DNA from: Acidovorax sp. sif1233
Lineage (GTDB): Bacteria; Pseudomonadota; Gammaproteobacteria; Burkholderiales; Burkholderiaceae_C
DNA length: 64,000 nt
Assembly (NCBI RefSeq): GCF_019218755.1
Contig: NZ_JAHUWZ010000001.1
Location: 868,001 to 932,000, forward strand
Reading direction: 5' to 3'
In this document: one piece after another, positions 26,258-34,439 of the stretch
How the letters are laid out: the number at the start of each line of letters is the position of its first letter
Numbering within the stretch: position 1 is the stretch's first letter
Position numbers and translations under genes: made by a program
The notes under the pieces: model-generated
The model's input: the letters and a program-made list of their open reading frames with translations, nothing else
What the model was told of the DNA's origin: nothing
Database searches by the model: none

Positions 26258-26890
26258 ATGGACGCGCTCCTCTTCGCCCCGGTGGCCGTGGCCATTGCGC
26301 TCACGCCCGGCCCCAACAACTTCTGCGGCCTCAACAACGGCATCCGCGCGGGCATCGGCGCGGCGCTGGTGGCCACGCTGGGGCGGGTGGCGGCGTTCGC
26401 CATCTTCCTGACCATCTCGGCCGTGGGCCTGGGGGCGATGCTGCTGGCATCCGAGATGGCGTTCACGGTCGTCAAGTGGGTGGGCGCCTGCTACCTCTTC
26501 TGGCTGGGCTGGAAGGCATGGCGCAGCCGTGAGTTCAGCGGGCTGGAGGTGGTCGAGGGCGGCGACGTGAAATCCTCCGGCGCCCCGGTGCGGCTGAAGG
26601 CGCTCATCACCCAGGAGTTCCTGCTGGGCATCACCAACCCCAAGGCCATCATCCTGTTCGCGGCGATCTTCCCGCAGTTCATCGACCCGAGCCAGCCGGC
26701 CGTGCGCCAGTTCGTGGTGCTGGGCGCCGTGTACCTGGCGGCGGAGTTCGTCTCCACGGCCGTGTATGCCGCCGGCGGGCGCCAGATCCGCCGGTTCATC
26801 CGCACTTCGCGCGGCGTGGTCCGGCTGAACAAGGCCACGGGCGGTTTCTTCATGGGGGCGGGCGGCCTGCTGCTGGCCACCAATCGCTGA
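26258..26890 (+). CDS. LysE/RhtB-family amino-acid or metabolite exporter
   Basis: 210 residues with six hydrophobic segments. The family N-terminal signature is present as ALTPGPNNFCGLNNGIRAG (about 11-29), and the later motifs GACYLFWLGWKAWR and GITNPKAIILFAAIFPQFI are typical of LysE proteins. GAAGGA eight bases before ATG 26258 supports the start. It probably exports an amino acid or homoserine-like compound by proton exchange. It stands alone downstream of the inverted-repeat element and converges with the LytTR operon. Confidence 0.92.
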   Translation: MDALLFAPVAVAIALTPGPNNFCGLNNGIRAGIGAALVATLGRVAAFAIFLTISAVGLGAMLLASEMAFTVVKWVGACYLFWLGWKAWRSREFSGLEVVEGGDVKSSGAPVRLKALITQEFLLGITNPKAIILFAAIFPQFIDPSQPAVRQFVVLGAVYLAAEFVSTAVYAAGGRQIRRFIRTSRGVVRLNKATGGFFMGAGGLLLATNR

Positions 26891-26911
26891 CACCCGGGCG
26901 CGGGCGCGCCG

Positions 26912-27760
26912 CTACATCGCCTTGAACAGGTGGGCGTAGAGGCGGCTCACGGGCAGCTTCTCGGGCCGTCCGGCCAGCTCCAGGTGCAGCTTGCCCGCCT
27001 CGTCGCGGGTCACGGTGGTGATGCAACTGGCGCGCACCAGCGTGCTGCGGTGGATCTGCCAGAACACCTGGGTGTCGAGCTGGCCGATCAGGTCCTTGAG
27101 CGGGGTGCGGATCAGGTACTCGCGGGCCGAGGTCAGCACCCGCACGTACTTGTCGGCCGCCTCGAAATACAGCACGTCGGCCACCGGCACCATGTGGATC
27201 TGGCTGCCGCTGCTGGCCTGGATGAGCGTGAGCGGCGTGCCCGTCGCCGGTGCAGCGGGCGCAGCTGCGGCAACGGGGGCCGCCACCCCGGGCGCCACCA
27301 GCAGGTTCCGCAGCTGGGTCATGGTTGCTTCAAAATCCATAGCGGCTGGCGCTTTGCTGGCAAGCGCCAGCTGCAGTTTTTGCACCGTTTTTTGCAGCCG
27401 CGCGGCCTGCACGGGCTTGAGCAGATAGTCCACCGCCTGCGCTTCGAACGCCTGCACCGCGTACTGGTCGTAGGCGGTCACGAACACCAGCGCCGGGAAG
27501 GGGCGGCCCGCGGGGCCTTCCGTTGGCCAGGCGTCGGCCAGTTCCACGGCCGCGTCCAGCCCGCTCTGGCCGGGCATGCGGATGTCGAAGAACAGCACGT
27601 CCGGCTGCAGCGCCAGGGCCTGGCGCACGGCGGACAGACCGTCGCCCACGGTGGCCACGACCTGCAGCCCGGGCCAGGCCCGGGCCAGCTCTTGCTGCAG
27701 CGCGGCGGCGAGCAGGGGTTCGTCTTCAGCAATCAGGGCGCGCACGGCAGGCTGGGTCAT
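26912..27760 (-). CDS. LytTR-family response regulator
   Basis: 282 residues. The receiver domain (about 5-122) has acidic residues E12 and D13, the phospho-acceptor Asp in FFDIRMPGQSG (about residue 59), and Lys in YLLKPV. An Ala/Pro-rich linker follows (about 125-180). The LytTR DNA-binding domain closes the protein (about 183-280) with VLYFEAADKYVRVLT, FWQIHRSTLVR and LPVSRLYAHLF. The linker at about residues 129-141 is encoded by a copy of the dispersed palindrome. ATG 27760 overlaps the stop of the kinase gene as ATGA, giving a tightly coupled two-component pair of the LytS/AlgZ-AlgR kind. Confidence 0.93.
   Translation of the reverse strand: MTQPAVRALIAEDEPLLAAALQQELARAWPGLQVVATVGDGLSAVRQALALQPDVLFFDIRMPGQSGLDAAVELADAWPTEGPAGRPFPALVFVTAYDQYAVQAFEAQAVDYLLKPVQAARLQKTVQKLQLALASKAPAAMDFEATMTQLRNLLVAPGVAAPVAAAAPAAPATGTPLTLIQASSGSQIHMVPVADVLYFEAADKYVRVLTSAREYLIRTPLKDLIGQLDTQVFWQIHRSTLVRASCITTVTRDEAGKLHLELAGRPEKLPVSRLYAHLFKAM
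27337..27375 (+). repeat. Copy C of the dispersed palindromic element, inside the LytTR regulator gene
   Basis: 10-base perfect arms GCTGGCGCTT and AAGCGCCAGC (27345-27354 and 27362-27371) with a 7-base loop, flanked by AAAATCCATAGC and a T-rich tail. It is translated in frame on the minus strand within the interdomain linker of the response regulator. Confidence 0.75.
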
Positions 27761-28827
27761 GGGGTGGTGGTCGACGGGCTCGATTTCAAGGGAAAAGTGA
27801 CCGTAGCGCTTGTCCCGCCAGCGCTACCAGCTATCAATTTCAGAGTGCCCGCCGTTCCGTGCAGTGTGGCCAGCCGCTCACGGGCCTGGGCCAGGCCAAA
27901 GCTCTGCCCCGGCCCCGGGGTGGGCAGGGTGTCGGGCAGGCCGGCGCCGGTGTCGGTCACCTCCAGCACCAATAGCGGCCCGCTGTCACTCTGCCGCGTG
28001 CTGGCACGCACGGTGATGTGCCCGCCCTCGACCTGCGGCTCCAAGCCGTGGCGGATGGCGTTTTCCACCAGGGGCTGCAGCAGCAGCGGCGGCACGGGCA
28101 CATCGCGCAGCGCGTCTGGCAGGTCCAGCGTGTAGGCCAGGCGCGGGCCCATGCGCACCGCCATCAGCTCCAGGTAGTCACGCAGGCGCTCGAACTCGTT
28201 CTCCAGCCGGTGTTGGGTGCTGCGCGAGGCGCTGAGCGTGGCGCGCAGGTAGCCGATCATGCGGTCCAGCATCTCCTGCGCGCGGGCCGGGTCGGTGCCG
28301 ATCAGCATGCGCAGGTTGGCCAGGGTGTTGAACAGCATGTGGGGTTCGAGCTGCGTTTCCAGCAGCTTGAGCTGCGCTTCGCTCGCCTGGCTGCGCACCT
28401 CGTTGACCTTGGCCAGCAGCCAGGCGCTCTTGCTCTTGGTGTAGAAGTAGTAGGTGCCCAGGAACCCCGCCACCACGGTGATGCCGATGGAGATGCGCAG
28501 CTGCGCACGGCCACCCTGGTCCCACGACGAGCTGCCGCACCACCAGTCGCCCAGCAGCGTGCCGCCCAGGTAGCCCAGCACGATGCTGGCAAACGGCAGC
28601 AGGAACCCGGACAGGCCCGTGGGCCAGCCCGTCTCCTTGCTGGACGGAAACAGGTGCCGGCCGAAGTCGATCAGCGCCCAGGTCAGCGAGCCGATGGCCA
28701 GCGAGTAGCGGGCCGGGATGTCGTAGGCCTTCTCGGGCTGGAAGGCGTACTGCAGGGCCGCGATGGCCAGGCAGAAGGCCAGCACCTGCAGCAGGTGCTG
28801 TAGCTTCTCGATCCAGTCGATTTTCAT
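27757..28827 (-). CDS. LytS/YehU-type membrane sensor histidine kinase
   Basis: About 356 residues. The N-terminus has four hydrophobic helices (about 10-130) and a short coiled region. The His-kinase domain (about 145-235) carries the phospho-His in LEPHMLFNTLANLRML. The HATPase domain (about 240-350) has the N-box VENAIRHGLEP and the G-box DTGAGLP. This is the short LytS/AlgZ architecture. The last strand of the ATPase domain (about 328-343) coincides with a copy of the palindromic element. It is ATGA-coupled to the LytTR regulator and lies 41 bases after a 2TM-domain gene. The signal it detects is unknown. Confidence 0.92.
   Translation of the reverse strand: MKIDWIEKLQHLLQVLAFCLAIAALQYAFQPEKAYDIPARYSLAIGSLTWALIDFGRHLFPSSKETGWPTGLSGFLLPFASIVLGYLGGTLLGDWWCGSSSWDQGGRAQLRISIGITVVAGFLGTYYFYTKSKSAWLLAKVNEVRSQASEAQLKLLETQLEPHMLFNTLANLRMLIGTDPARAQEMLDRMIGYLRATLSASRSTQHRLENEFERLRDYLELMAVRMGPRLAYTLDLPDALRDVPVPPLLLQPLVENAIRHGLEPQVEGGHITVRASTRQSDSGPLLVLEVTDTGAGLPDTLPTPGPGQSFGLAQARERLATLHGTAGTLKLIAGSAGGTSATVTFPLKSSPSTTTP
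27798..27845 (-). repeat. Copy D of the dispersed palindromic element, inside the sensor kinase gene
   Basis: 8-base perfect arms GTAGCGCT and AGCGCTAC (27803-27810 and 27820-27827) with a 9-base loop, followed by CAGCTATCAATTT, the conserved flank of the family. It is read in frame as the C-terminal end of the kinase ATPase domain. Confidence 0.7.
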
Positions 28828-28868
28828 GGCGGCGCGGGCGTGGTGGTCGAAGGCGCAGGCCGTGGGGC

Positions 28869-29174
28869 CTAGCGCTGGTTGCGCTCTTGCTGGTCGCGCA
28901 AAAGCCGCTCGCGCTCCTTTTGCACCATGCGCTCGCGCAAGCCGCTGCCGGTGCCCAGCACGAACACCGAGATGCCGTGCAGCGCCAGCCCCAGGCCCCA
29001 GCCCAGCAGCGGGAACACCGACCACGGCCGGTTGCCGAAGCCGTAGCGCGACAGGCTGAACAGCACCAGGTTGACCACGACGAAGGCGGCGGCGTGCACA
29101 TACCAGCCCAGCTTGGCGCCAGCGCGCCGGCGGGCCAGTTGTTCGATGTCGTCGGGGGTCATGGGTTGGGGCAT
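28869..29174 (-). CDS. 2TM-domain membrane protein (first copy)
   Basis: 101 residues. After a short charged N-terminus come RRRAGAKLGWYVHAA and two transmembrane helices (about 24-44 and 55-76), then a positively charged coiled tail (RMVQKERERLLRDQQER). This is the 2TM domain often found fused to, or near, LytS-type kinases. A second paralogue is encoded at 31349-31642 in the same operon, sharing RAGAKLGWY and GIGLAVHG-like motifs. It probably modulates or tethers the kinase. ATG 29174 is used; ATG 29162 is an alternative. Confidence 0.85.
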   Translation of the reverse strand: MPQPMTPDDIEQLARRRAGAKLGWYVHAAAFVVVNLVLFSLSRYGFGNRPWSVFPLLGWGLGLALHGISVFVLGTGSGLRERMVQKERERLLRDQQERNQR

Positions 29175-29210
29175 GGTGAGGGGTCGATTCTAGGCGGGCG
29201 CCGCGCAGGC

Positions 29211-30260
29211 TCAGCCCTGGCAGGCGTGGGCGATGGTGCGCACGGCCAGCGCGTTCAGCGTGAGGCCGATGTGGTTCACGCCGGGCACCAGTGTCACGGA
29301 CACGGACTTGCCTGCCTGGGCGAAGAGCCCGGCATAGCGCTCGGCGTGGAACAGCTCGTCCTCCTGGCCGGCCACGATGCAGATGTGGCCACGGGCGTTG
29401 CGGATGTCGCTCAGGTAGTCGCCGCGCGGGCGAAAGTTGCTGGCCACCGTGTAGGAATAGTGCGGCGTGAGCCCGGCGCGCGAGGCTTCGTCCAGTGCGA
29501 AACCCAGCACGGGCAGGTGGTTCCACCAGGCGATGCCCAACTGGTTGAGCAGTGTCAGCGCCATGAGCCGGGGGACGCCCACCGCGGCCCAGCCGCCAGT
29601 GTCCGGCCGCGCGGTGGGCGCATTCTGGTGCAGGAAGGGGGCGAGCAGCACGTAGCGGTCGAAAAGCCCCTGCAGGGGGCCGCCCGCAATGCGCAGGGCG
29701 AAGCCGCCCCCGGCGGAAAATCCCATGAGCGTCTGGGGGCCGGCGTGGGGCACGGCTCGCAGGAAATCCTCTAGGTCATCGTCCATCTGGCCCACATAGG
29801 CAGCCTGCCCGCGCGGGCCGGATTCGCCGTGCCCCCGCATGTCCAGCGCTGCCACCGCATAGCCGGATGCGGCCAGCGCCTGGGCCAGCACATGGGTGGA
29901 CCGAGCCCGCGAGGAAGACCCATGGATCAGCACCACGCGCCGCAGGGGCTCCGCGCCGGCTGCCGCCACGGGGGCGTAGCCGTACCAGGCCAGCGCCGTG
30001 CCGTCGCGTGCCGTGTAGCGTTGCACGGGCGGCAGCTGGCTGAAGTCCACGCCCGCAAAAGGCGTGTTCACGCTGTCCAGCGCGGCGATGTCCCGGGGCC
30101 CGCCCCAGGCAATGGCGGCCGCGAGCGCGGCGAAGCCGGCAAGGAGAAGGATGGCAGGGATGAGCATGGCGTAAAGGTGGCGGGGACTGATGGGCCAGAA
30201 GGACTGCGGCAAGGGGGATGCGGACACGGGCTTCATGGCGAAACGGGTGTGCCGCGTCAT
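29211..30260 (-). CDS. Membrane-anchored alpha/beta hydrolase
   Basis: About 349 residues. One N-terminal transmembrane helix (about 30-50) is followed by a periplasmic or peripheral alpha/beta-hydrolase domain. The oxyanion region is VVLIHGSSSRARS, the nucleophile Ser lies in LMGFSAGGGFAL (GxSxGG), and the late acid and His are in GQEDELF and GVNHIGL. It probably hydrolyses an ester or lipid. The start is uncertain: ATG 30260 begins four bases after the upstream stop, which suggests coupling; ATG 30236 is possible. It lies in the operon with the LytS/LytTR pair, immediately after another hydrolase gene. Confidence 0.86.
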   Translation of the reverse strand: MTRHTRFAMKPVSASPLPQSFWPISPRHLYAMLIPAILLLAGFAALAAAIAWGGPRDIAALDSVNTPFAGVDFSQLPPVQRYTARDGTALAWYGYAPVAAAGAEPLRRVVLIHGSSSRARSTHVLAQALAASGYAVAALDMRGHGESGPRGQAAYVGQMDDDLEDFLRAVPHAGPQTLMGFSAGGGFALRIAGGPLQGLFDRYVLLAPFLHQNAPTARPDTGGWAAVGVPRLMALTLLNQLGIAWWNHLPVLGFALDEASRAGLTPHYSYTVASNFRPRGDYLSDIRNARGHICIVAGQEDELFHAERYAGLFAQAGKSVSVTLVPGVNHIGLTLNALAVRTIAHACQG

Positions 30261-30264
30261 GCGG

Positions 30265-31338
30265 TCACGGAGCGCCACGGCGCGGCAGCGGCAGCAGGTG
30301 CTGCTCGAAGTAGCGCACGATCCGCAGATCGACAGCGCGCATCTGGCTGCGGTCGAAGCCCGGCGGGTCGCCCAGCAGCCGCGCCGCCAGCGCGGACATC
30401 CGGTCCCGGGGCGGCGGTGGGGAGAGCAGCGCGCCGTGGCCGGCGTCGGGCAGGGCGGCCAGCACGGTGCAGCGGTCGGCGCAGGCCTGGAGCACACGGT
30501 CGCTGTGAAAGCGGGGCACCAGCCACAGGTCGTGCCCGGAGGTGATCAGCGCCAGGGGCACGCGCGGCCTGGCCAGTGACTCCATGTCGAAATCCGCCGC
30601 GGCCGGTACCCCCGCCACCACGGCCGCGATGCGCGGTTCGCCATGGGCCTGCCAGGCGGCGTCGTCAAAACGCTGGCGGATGACGCCCAGCGCCACGGCC
30701 TTCTTCACGCCGTCAAGGAGGTTGCCCTTGAGTTCGGTGGCAAGCCCCACGCAGGTCGCGAAGTCGTCCGCGATGTGGGCTTCGCAGTGCTGCCGGAACA
30801 AGGCGGGCGACCAGCGTCCGCCAGCCAGGCTGAGGGCGGTGTGGCCGCCGGCGGACATGCCGTACATGCCCACCCGGTCCAGCGACAGCAGGGGCGCCAG
30901 GGCCGCGTCCTTGGCGATGGCGTCGATGGCGCGCGAGACCTCGGCCGGGCGCCGCTTCCAGCTTTCGGGGCCGGGGGTCGACGGGTCTTTCGCGTTGTCG
31001 CCGGCGTGCTCGGGCAGGGCCACCACGAAGCCCGCGCCCACCAGGGCGCGCGCCAGGTCCGAGTGCACCCACGGGTTGCCGCCGGAGCCGTGCGACACCA
31101 CGACCAGCCGGCCGTTGCCCGCCACCGGAGCGCCTTGCCAGGCCGCCTGGAGGCTGAAGGGGCCGCGCTGCAGTGCCTCGTCGGGTGCGCTGCTGGGGTA
31201 GTACACGGTGACGGGGCCGTCGCCCTGCATGCCCGGAATCTCCATGAGGCCCGTACCCGCCTGCGCCAGGCTGGCGCACACGGCGAGCAGGCCCGCCAGG
31301 ATCAGGGAAACGTGGTGGTGGATGTGCAGCTGTTTCAT
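30265..31338 (-). CDS. Secreted alpha/beta hydrolase (dienelactone hydrolase / PAF-acetylhydrolase-like)
   Basis: 357 residues with a signal peptide (hydrophobic 9-24, cleavage near AQAG at 27-28). The hydrolase domain has VVVSHGSGGNPWVHS, the nucleophile motif YGMSAGGHTAL, an Asp near the end and His in DAGHGALLSPPPP. The architecture resembles dienelactone hydrolase-like periplasmic esterases. ATG 31338 gives a clean signal peptide and follows GCGAGG. It is 10 bases downstream of a 2TM gene and 4 bases upstream of the second hydrolase, so the two hydrolases are certainly co-expressed. The substrate is unknown. Confidence 0.88.
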   Translation of the reverse strand: MKQLHIHHHVSLILAGLLAVCASLAQAGTGLMEIPGMQGDGPVTVYYPSSAPDEALQRGPFSLQAAWQGAPVAGNGRLVVVSHGSGGNPWVHSDLARALVGAGFVVALPEHAGDNAKDPSTPGPESWKRRPAEVSRAIDAIAKDAALAPLLSLDRVGMYGMSAGGHTALSLAGGRWSPALFRQHCEAHIADDFATCVGLATELKGNLLDGVKKAVALGVIRQRFDDAAWQAHGEPRIAAVVAGVPAAADFDMESLARPRVPLALITSGHDLWLVPRFHSDRVLQACADRCTVLAALPDAGHGALLSPPPPRDRMSALAARLLGDPPGFDRSQMRAVDLRIVRYFEQHLLPLPRRGAP

Positions 31339-31348
31339 GGAGCCTCGC

Positions 31349-31642
31349 TCAGGATGGGTTGTGGTTCTGGGCAATGCGGTCGCGCTCGGCCTGCACCATG
31401 CGCTCGTGCAGGCCGGACCCACCAGCCAGCAGAAACACCACGATGCCGTGCACGGCCAGGCCGATGCCCCAGCCCAGCGCGGGGTAGACGGCCCAGTGGC
31501 GGCCGCTGCTGGCGGACAGCGTGACGAGCAGCAGGTTGACCAGAAGATAGACGCTGGCGTGCATGTACCAGCCCAGCTTGGCGCCGGCGCGTTTGCGGGC
31601 CAGTCGTTCGATGGGGTCGTTGAAGGTCGGTTCTTGGCGCAT
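31349..31642 (-). CDS. 2TM-domain membrane protein (second copy)
   Basis: 97 residues, paralogous to the protein encoded at 28869-29174. RKRAGAKLGWYMHAS precedes two transmembrane helices, and a charged tail (HERMVQAERDRIAQ) ends the protein. AGGAGA seven bases before ATG 31642 fixes the start. Having two separate 2TM proteins in one operon with one LytS kinase suggests a membrane signalling complex. It could also be a simple duplication with separated roles. Confidence 0.85.
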   Translation of the reverse strand: MRQEPTFNDPIERLARKRAGAKLGWYMHASVYLLVNLLLVTLSASSGRHWAVYPALGWGIGLAVHGIVVFLLAGGSGLHERMVQAERDRIAQNHNPS

Positions 31643-31709
31643 GGCGGGTTCTCCTAAACAGTCAGGCAAGGCAGGGAAGGGAAGGGCAGGCAACGGCCAT
31701 GGCCGGGGT

Positions 31710-32282
31710 TCAGGTGCCCACCGGCGAGGCGCCGAAGACCGCGCTGTGCTGCGCCAGGCGCCACAGACGCAGTGCCCGGGCGGCGAACAGGCCGTTGAAC
31801 ACGCCGTAGAGGGCGGAGATCTGCAGGGCGAACGCGCCGTCCCGGGCCAGGGAGGGCTGCAGGGCCAGCTCGGCGCCCACGAAGTACTTGGTCAGGAAGA
31901 TGCCGATGATCAGCGCCAGCGGCATCGCGCTGCCCGGAACGTGGAAGCTGCGCGAGGAGGCCGCGTAGAGCGTGCCGGCCGGCGCGGTGGGCTGGAACCA
32001 CAGGGCCAGCGCGCCGATCAGCACCGCGGCCACGAGCCAGGCGCCGACCGCCTGCGCCGCCGTCTGGCCCGCGCCGCCAAACGCCGACACGACGCCCGCC
32101 ACGGAGAAGATGGCCATGCCCACGGGCATGAGCAGGGTCCGGCGCAGGCTGGCGGTGCGGTCGCACAGCTGGCTGGCCCCCAGCCCCACGAGGGCGGCCA
32201 GCAGGCCCCAGACCCAGTAGGGAGTGTGCGTGACGATCTGGATCAGTGCCTGGGGCTGGTGAACAATCACATTGAGCAGCAT
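31710..32282 (-). CDS. Multi-pass membrane protein of unknown function
   Basis: 190 residues with five or six hydrophobic helices, starting MLLNVIVHQPQALIQIVTHT with TPYWVWGLLAALVGLGASQ soon after. I think it matches the family annotated as DUF6622, but this is from memory of the pattern and not certain. No catalytic motif is visible. AAGGAA before ATG 32282 supports the start. It is the second gene of the minus-strand operon, 50 bases after the DUF2306-like gene. Confidence 0.75.
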   Translation of the reverse strand: MLLNVIVHQPQALIQIVTHTPYWVWGLLAALVGLGASQLCDRTASLRRTLLMPVGMAIFSVAGVVSAFGGAGQTAAQAVGAWLVAAVLIGALALWFQPTAPAGTLYAASSRSFHVPGSAMPLALIIGIFLTKYFVGAELALQPSLARDGAFALQISALYGVFNGLFAARALRLWRLAQHSAVFGASPVGT

Positions 32283-32332
32283 GGTGTGGTTCCTTGGTGT
32301 GGAGGGGATGTGGGGGAGGGAAAGGGGCGGGG

Positions 32333-32743
32333 TCAGAGCAGGCCCAGCTGGCTCCAGAGCGAGTGCCCCAGAAAACGCCCGGGCAACAGGGTGAAGCCGC
32401 CTGCGACGATGCAGGCGCCGATGTAGATGCGCTGCATGACCACGCGGTGGCCGACGATGTTGCGCCGGGCCAGGTAGATGAAGGACAGCACCAGCATCCC
32501 CAGCGTCACCGGGATCAGCAGGTGGATGAGCCCGAAGCTCCCCCAGCGGGGACCATTGCCGCCGCTGATGAAGATGGCGGAGACCGCGGTGGCCACCATG
32601 AGGGTGACCCAGGCATATCCGGCGGCGCGGTGCAGGCGGGGGCGCTGGGTGGCGCCCTTGCGCGCCCACAGGGCGAGGGGGCCGATGGCCGTGGCGGCGA
32701 GGGCGGCGGCGAGGTGGATGGCGATGACGGGGGTGAGTTGCAT
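32333..32743 (-). CDS. DUF2306-like membrane protein
   Basis: 136 residues with four transmembrane helices. The family-type elements LHRAAGYAWV (His-Arg plus GY) and GHRVVMQRIYIGACI (HR, Tyr) are seen; these His-Arg pairs are the hallmark of DUF2306. AGGAG before ATG 32743 supports the start. It is the first gene of the eight-gene operon that ends with the LytTR regulator, so the promoter for the whole operon is expected in the upstream gap (32744-33092). Function is unknown. Confidence 0.8.
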   Translation of the reverse strand: MQLTPVIAIHLAAALAATAIGPLALWARKGATQRPRLHRAAGYAWVTLMVATAVSAIFISGGNGPRWGSFGLIHLLIPVTLGMLVLSFIYLARRNIVGHRVVMQRIYIGACIVAGGFTLLPGRFLGHSLWSQLGLL

Positions 32744-33092
32744 GGGGTGCTCCTGGCGCGTTCGATGGAGCGGACTGTGCCGCCGCCCGCCCGGGGCCGC
32801 CAGCGCCTTGCGACGAAACGCGGCCTGGCTGCCGCGAAATGCAGGATGGCGGTGCGGCCTGCAGGGCCTTGGGCCCCCGATTTCATGCAAACTCCGGGGA
32901 ATGTGGGGACGCCGGCCGCCCGGAACGGAAGGTGCCCTGGCGCCCGGCCTCCCAGGTTTACTTTTCTTCGCACAGCGTTCAAGGCAAAGCTTGAATTGAC
33001 TCTCTACGATCAGGCATGGCGCGATCCCCGCCGCCGCCTGTTGCCATTCCCCCAGTCCGGCCCGCAGCCCAAGAACACGAATCAGGACCGCC
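32744..33092. other. Divergent intergenic region between the DUF2306-like gene and mdtA
   Basis: 349 bases with no supported gene. The half near mdtA is less GC-rich (about 32955-33010, including TTGAAT, TTGACT and TACGAT) and is the most promoter-like part, but no confident -35/-10 pair with proper spacing was found. Divergent promoters for both operons must lie here. No palindromic repeat copy is present. Confidence 0.6.
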
Positions 33093-34427
33093 ATGAACCC
33101 GCAAGACGTCAACGCGCCCCCGCCATCGGCCATTCCGCCCGCCCCCGCGGCCCCACCGCCCCGGCGCTCGCGATGGGTGGGCAGCCTGCTGGCCCTGGTG
33201 CTGGTGGGCCTTGTCGGCGGGGCTGCCTGGTACCTCGTCCAGCGTTCCGGCGGCGAGCAGGGCGCCGGGCCCGGCCGGGGCATGCCCGGGGGGGGGCGCC
33301 CCATGGTCACCGTGGGCGACGCGGTGGCGCGCAGGGCGGAACTGCCCGTGGTCATCGACGCGCTGGGCACCGTGATCCCCGCCACCACCGTCACGCTGCG
33401 GCCCCAGGTGTCGGGCATGCTCACGCAGGTGCTTTTCACCGAGGGCCAGATGGTCAAGAAGGGGCAGGTGCTGGCGCAGATCGACCCCAGGCCCTTCGAG
33501 CAGGCGCTGATGCAGGCCCAGGGCACCCGGCAGCGGGACGAGGCCCAGCTGGAGAATGCGCGCCTCACGCTGGAGCGCTACCGCACCCTGCTGTCGCAGG
33601 ACTCCATCGCCCGCCAGGACGTGGACACGCAGGCCGCGCTGGTCAAGCAGCTTGAAGGCACGGTGATGACCGACAAGGCCCAGGAAGGCACGGCGCGCCT
33701 GAACCTGGACTACACGCGCATCACCTCGCCCGCCACGGGCCGCATCGGGCTGCGCACGGTGGATGCGGGCAACTATGTGACATCGGGCGACGCGACGGGC
33801 ATCGCCACCATCACCCAGGTGGCCCCGATCGACGTGCAGTTCTCGGTCCCGCAGGACCGCGTGGGCGATGTCCGGGCGGCGCAGGGCGCGGCGCCCACGC
33901 TGGCCGTGACGGCACTGGACCGCACGCGCAAGGCCGAACTCGACAAGGGCCTTTTTTCCACGCTGGACAACCAGGTGGACACCACCACAGGTACCGTCAA
34001 GGCCAAGGCGCGCTTCGAGAACGCGGCGGGGGCGCTTTTTCCCAACCAGTTCGTGAACGTGCAGCTGCTGCTGCGCAACGTGCCCGCGGTGGTGGTCCCG
34101 GTGACGGCCGTGCGCACGGGCGCCAATGGCGACTATGTCTATGTCATCAACGAAGACCGCACCGTGTCCCTGCGCAAGGTCAAGCGCGGCCAGGCGACCG
34201 TGGGGCTCATGGCCATCGCCGAAGGGCTCCGGGAGGGCGAACGCGTGGTGACCGAGGGCGGGGACCGCCTGCAGGACGGCATGGCCGTGCAACTGCCCGG
34301 TGCCCCTGCGGCCGCGCGCGGCCCCCGCCCGGGCGCCAGCGGGCCCCGATCGGGAGCGAGCGGGCCGCGTGGCGGTGCCTCCGGTGAAGGCCAGCAGCGC
34401 CGCCAGCGCCCCGCGCAGAACCCCTGA
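33093..34427 (+). CDS. mdtA: RND efflux membrane fusion protein MdtA
   Basis: 444 residues. The Pro-rich cytoplasmic N-terminus is followed by a transmembrane anchor (about 28-47). Then come a biotinyl-lipoyl-like domain (TVTLRPQVSGMLTQVLFTEGQ, about 108-128), a coiled-coil hairpin, the lipoyl return strand LDYTRITSPATGRIG and the beta-barrel domain. The tail (about 405-444) contains near-repeats of GASGPR and is likely disordered. MdtA bridges the inner-membrane pump and the outer-membrane channel. It is 12 bases upstream of mdtB, in the typical mdtA-mdtB-mdtC order. Confidence 0.93.
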   Translation: MNPQDVNAPPPSAIPPAPAAPPPRRSRWVGSLLALVLVGLVGGAAWYLVQRSGGEQGAGPGRGMPGGGRPMVTVGDAVARRAELPVVIDALGTVIPATTVTLRPQVSGMLTQVLFTEGQMVKKGQVLAQIDPRPFEQALMQAQGTRQRDEAQLENARLTLERYRTLLSQDSIARQDVDTQAALVKQLEGTVMTDKAQEGTARLNLDYTRITSPATGRIGLRTVDAGNYVTSGDATGIATITQVAPIDVQFSVPQDRVGDVRAAQGAAPTLAVTALDRTRKAELDKGLFSTLDNQVDTTTGTVKAKARFENAAGALFPNQFVNVQLLLRNVPAVVVPVTAVRTGANGDYVYVINEDRTVSLRKVKRGQATVGLMAIAEGLREGERVVTEGGDRLQDGMAVQLPGAPAAARGPRPGASGPRSGASGPRGGASGEGQQRRQRPAQNP

Positions 34428-34439
34428 GCCGCCACCAGC

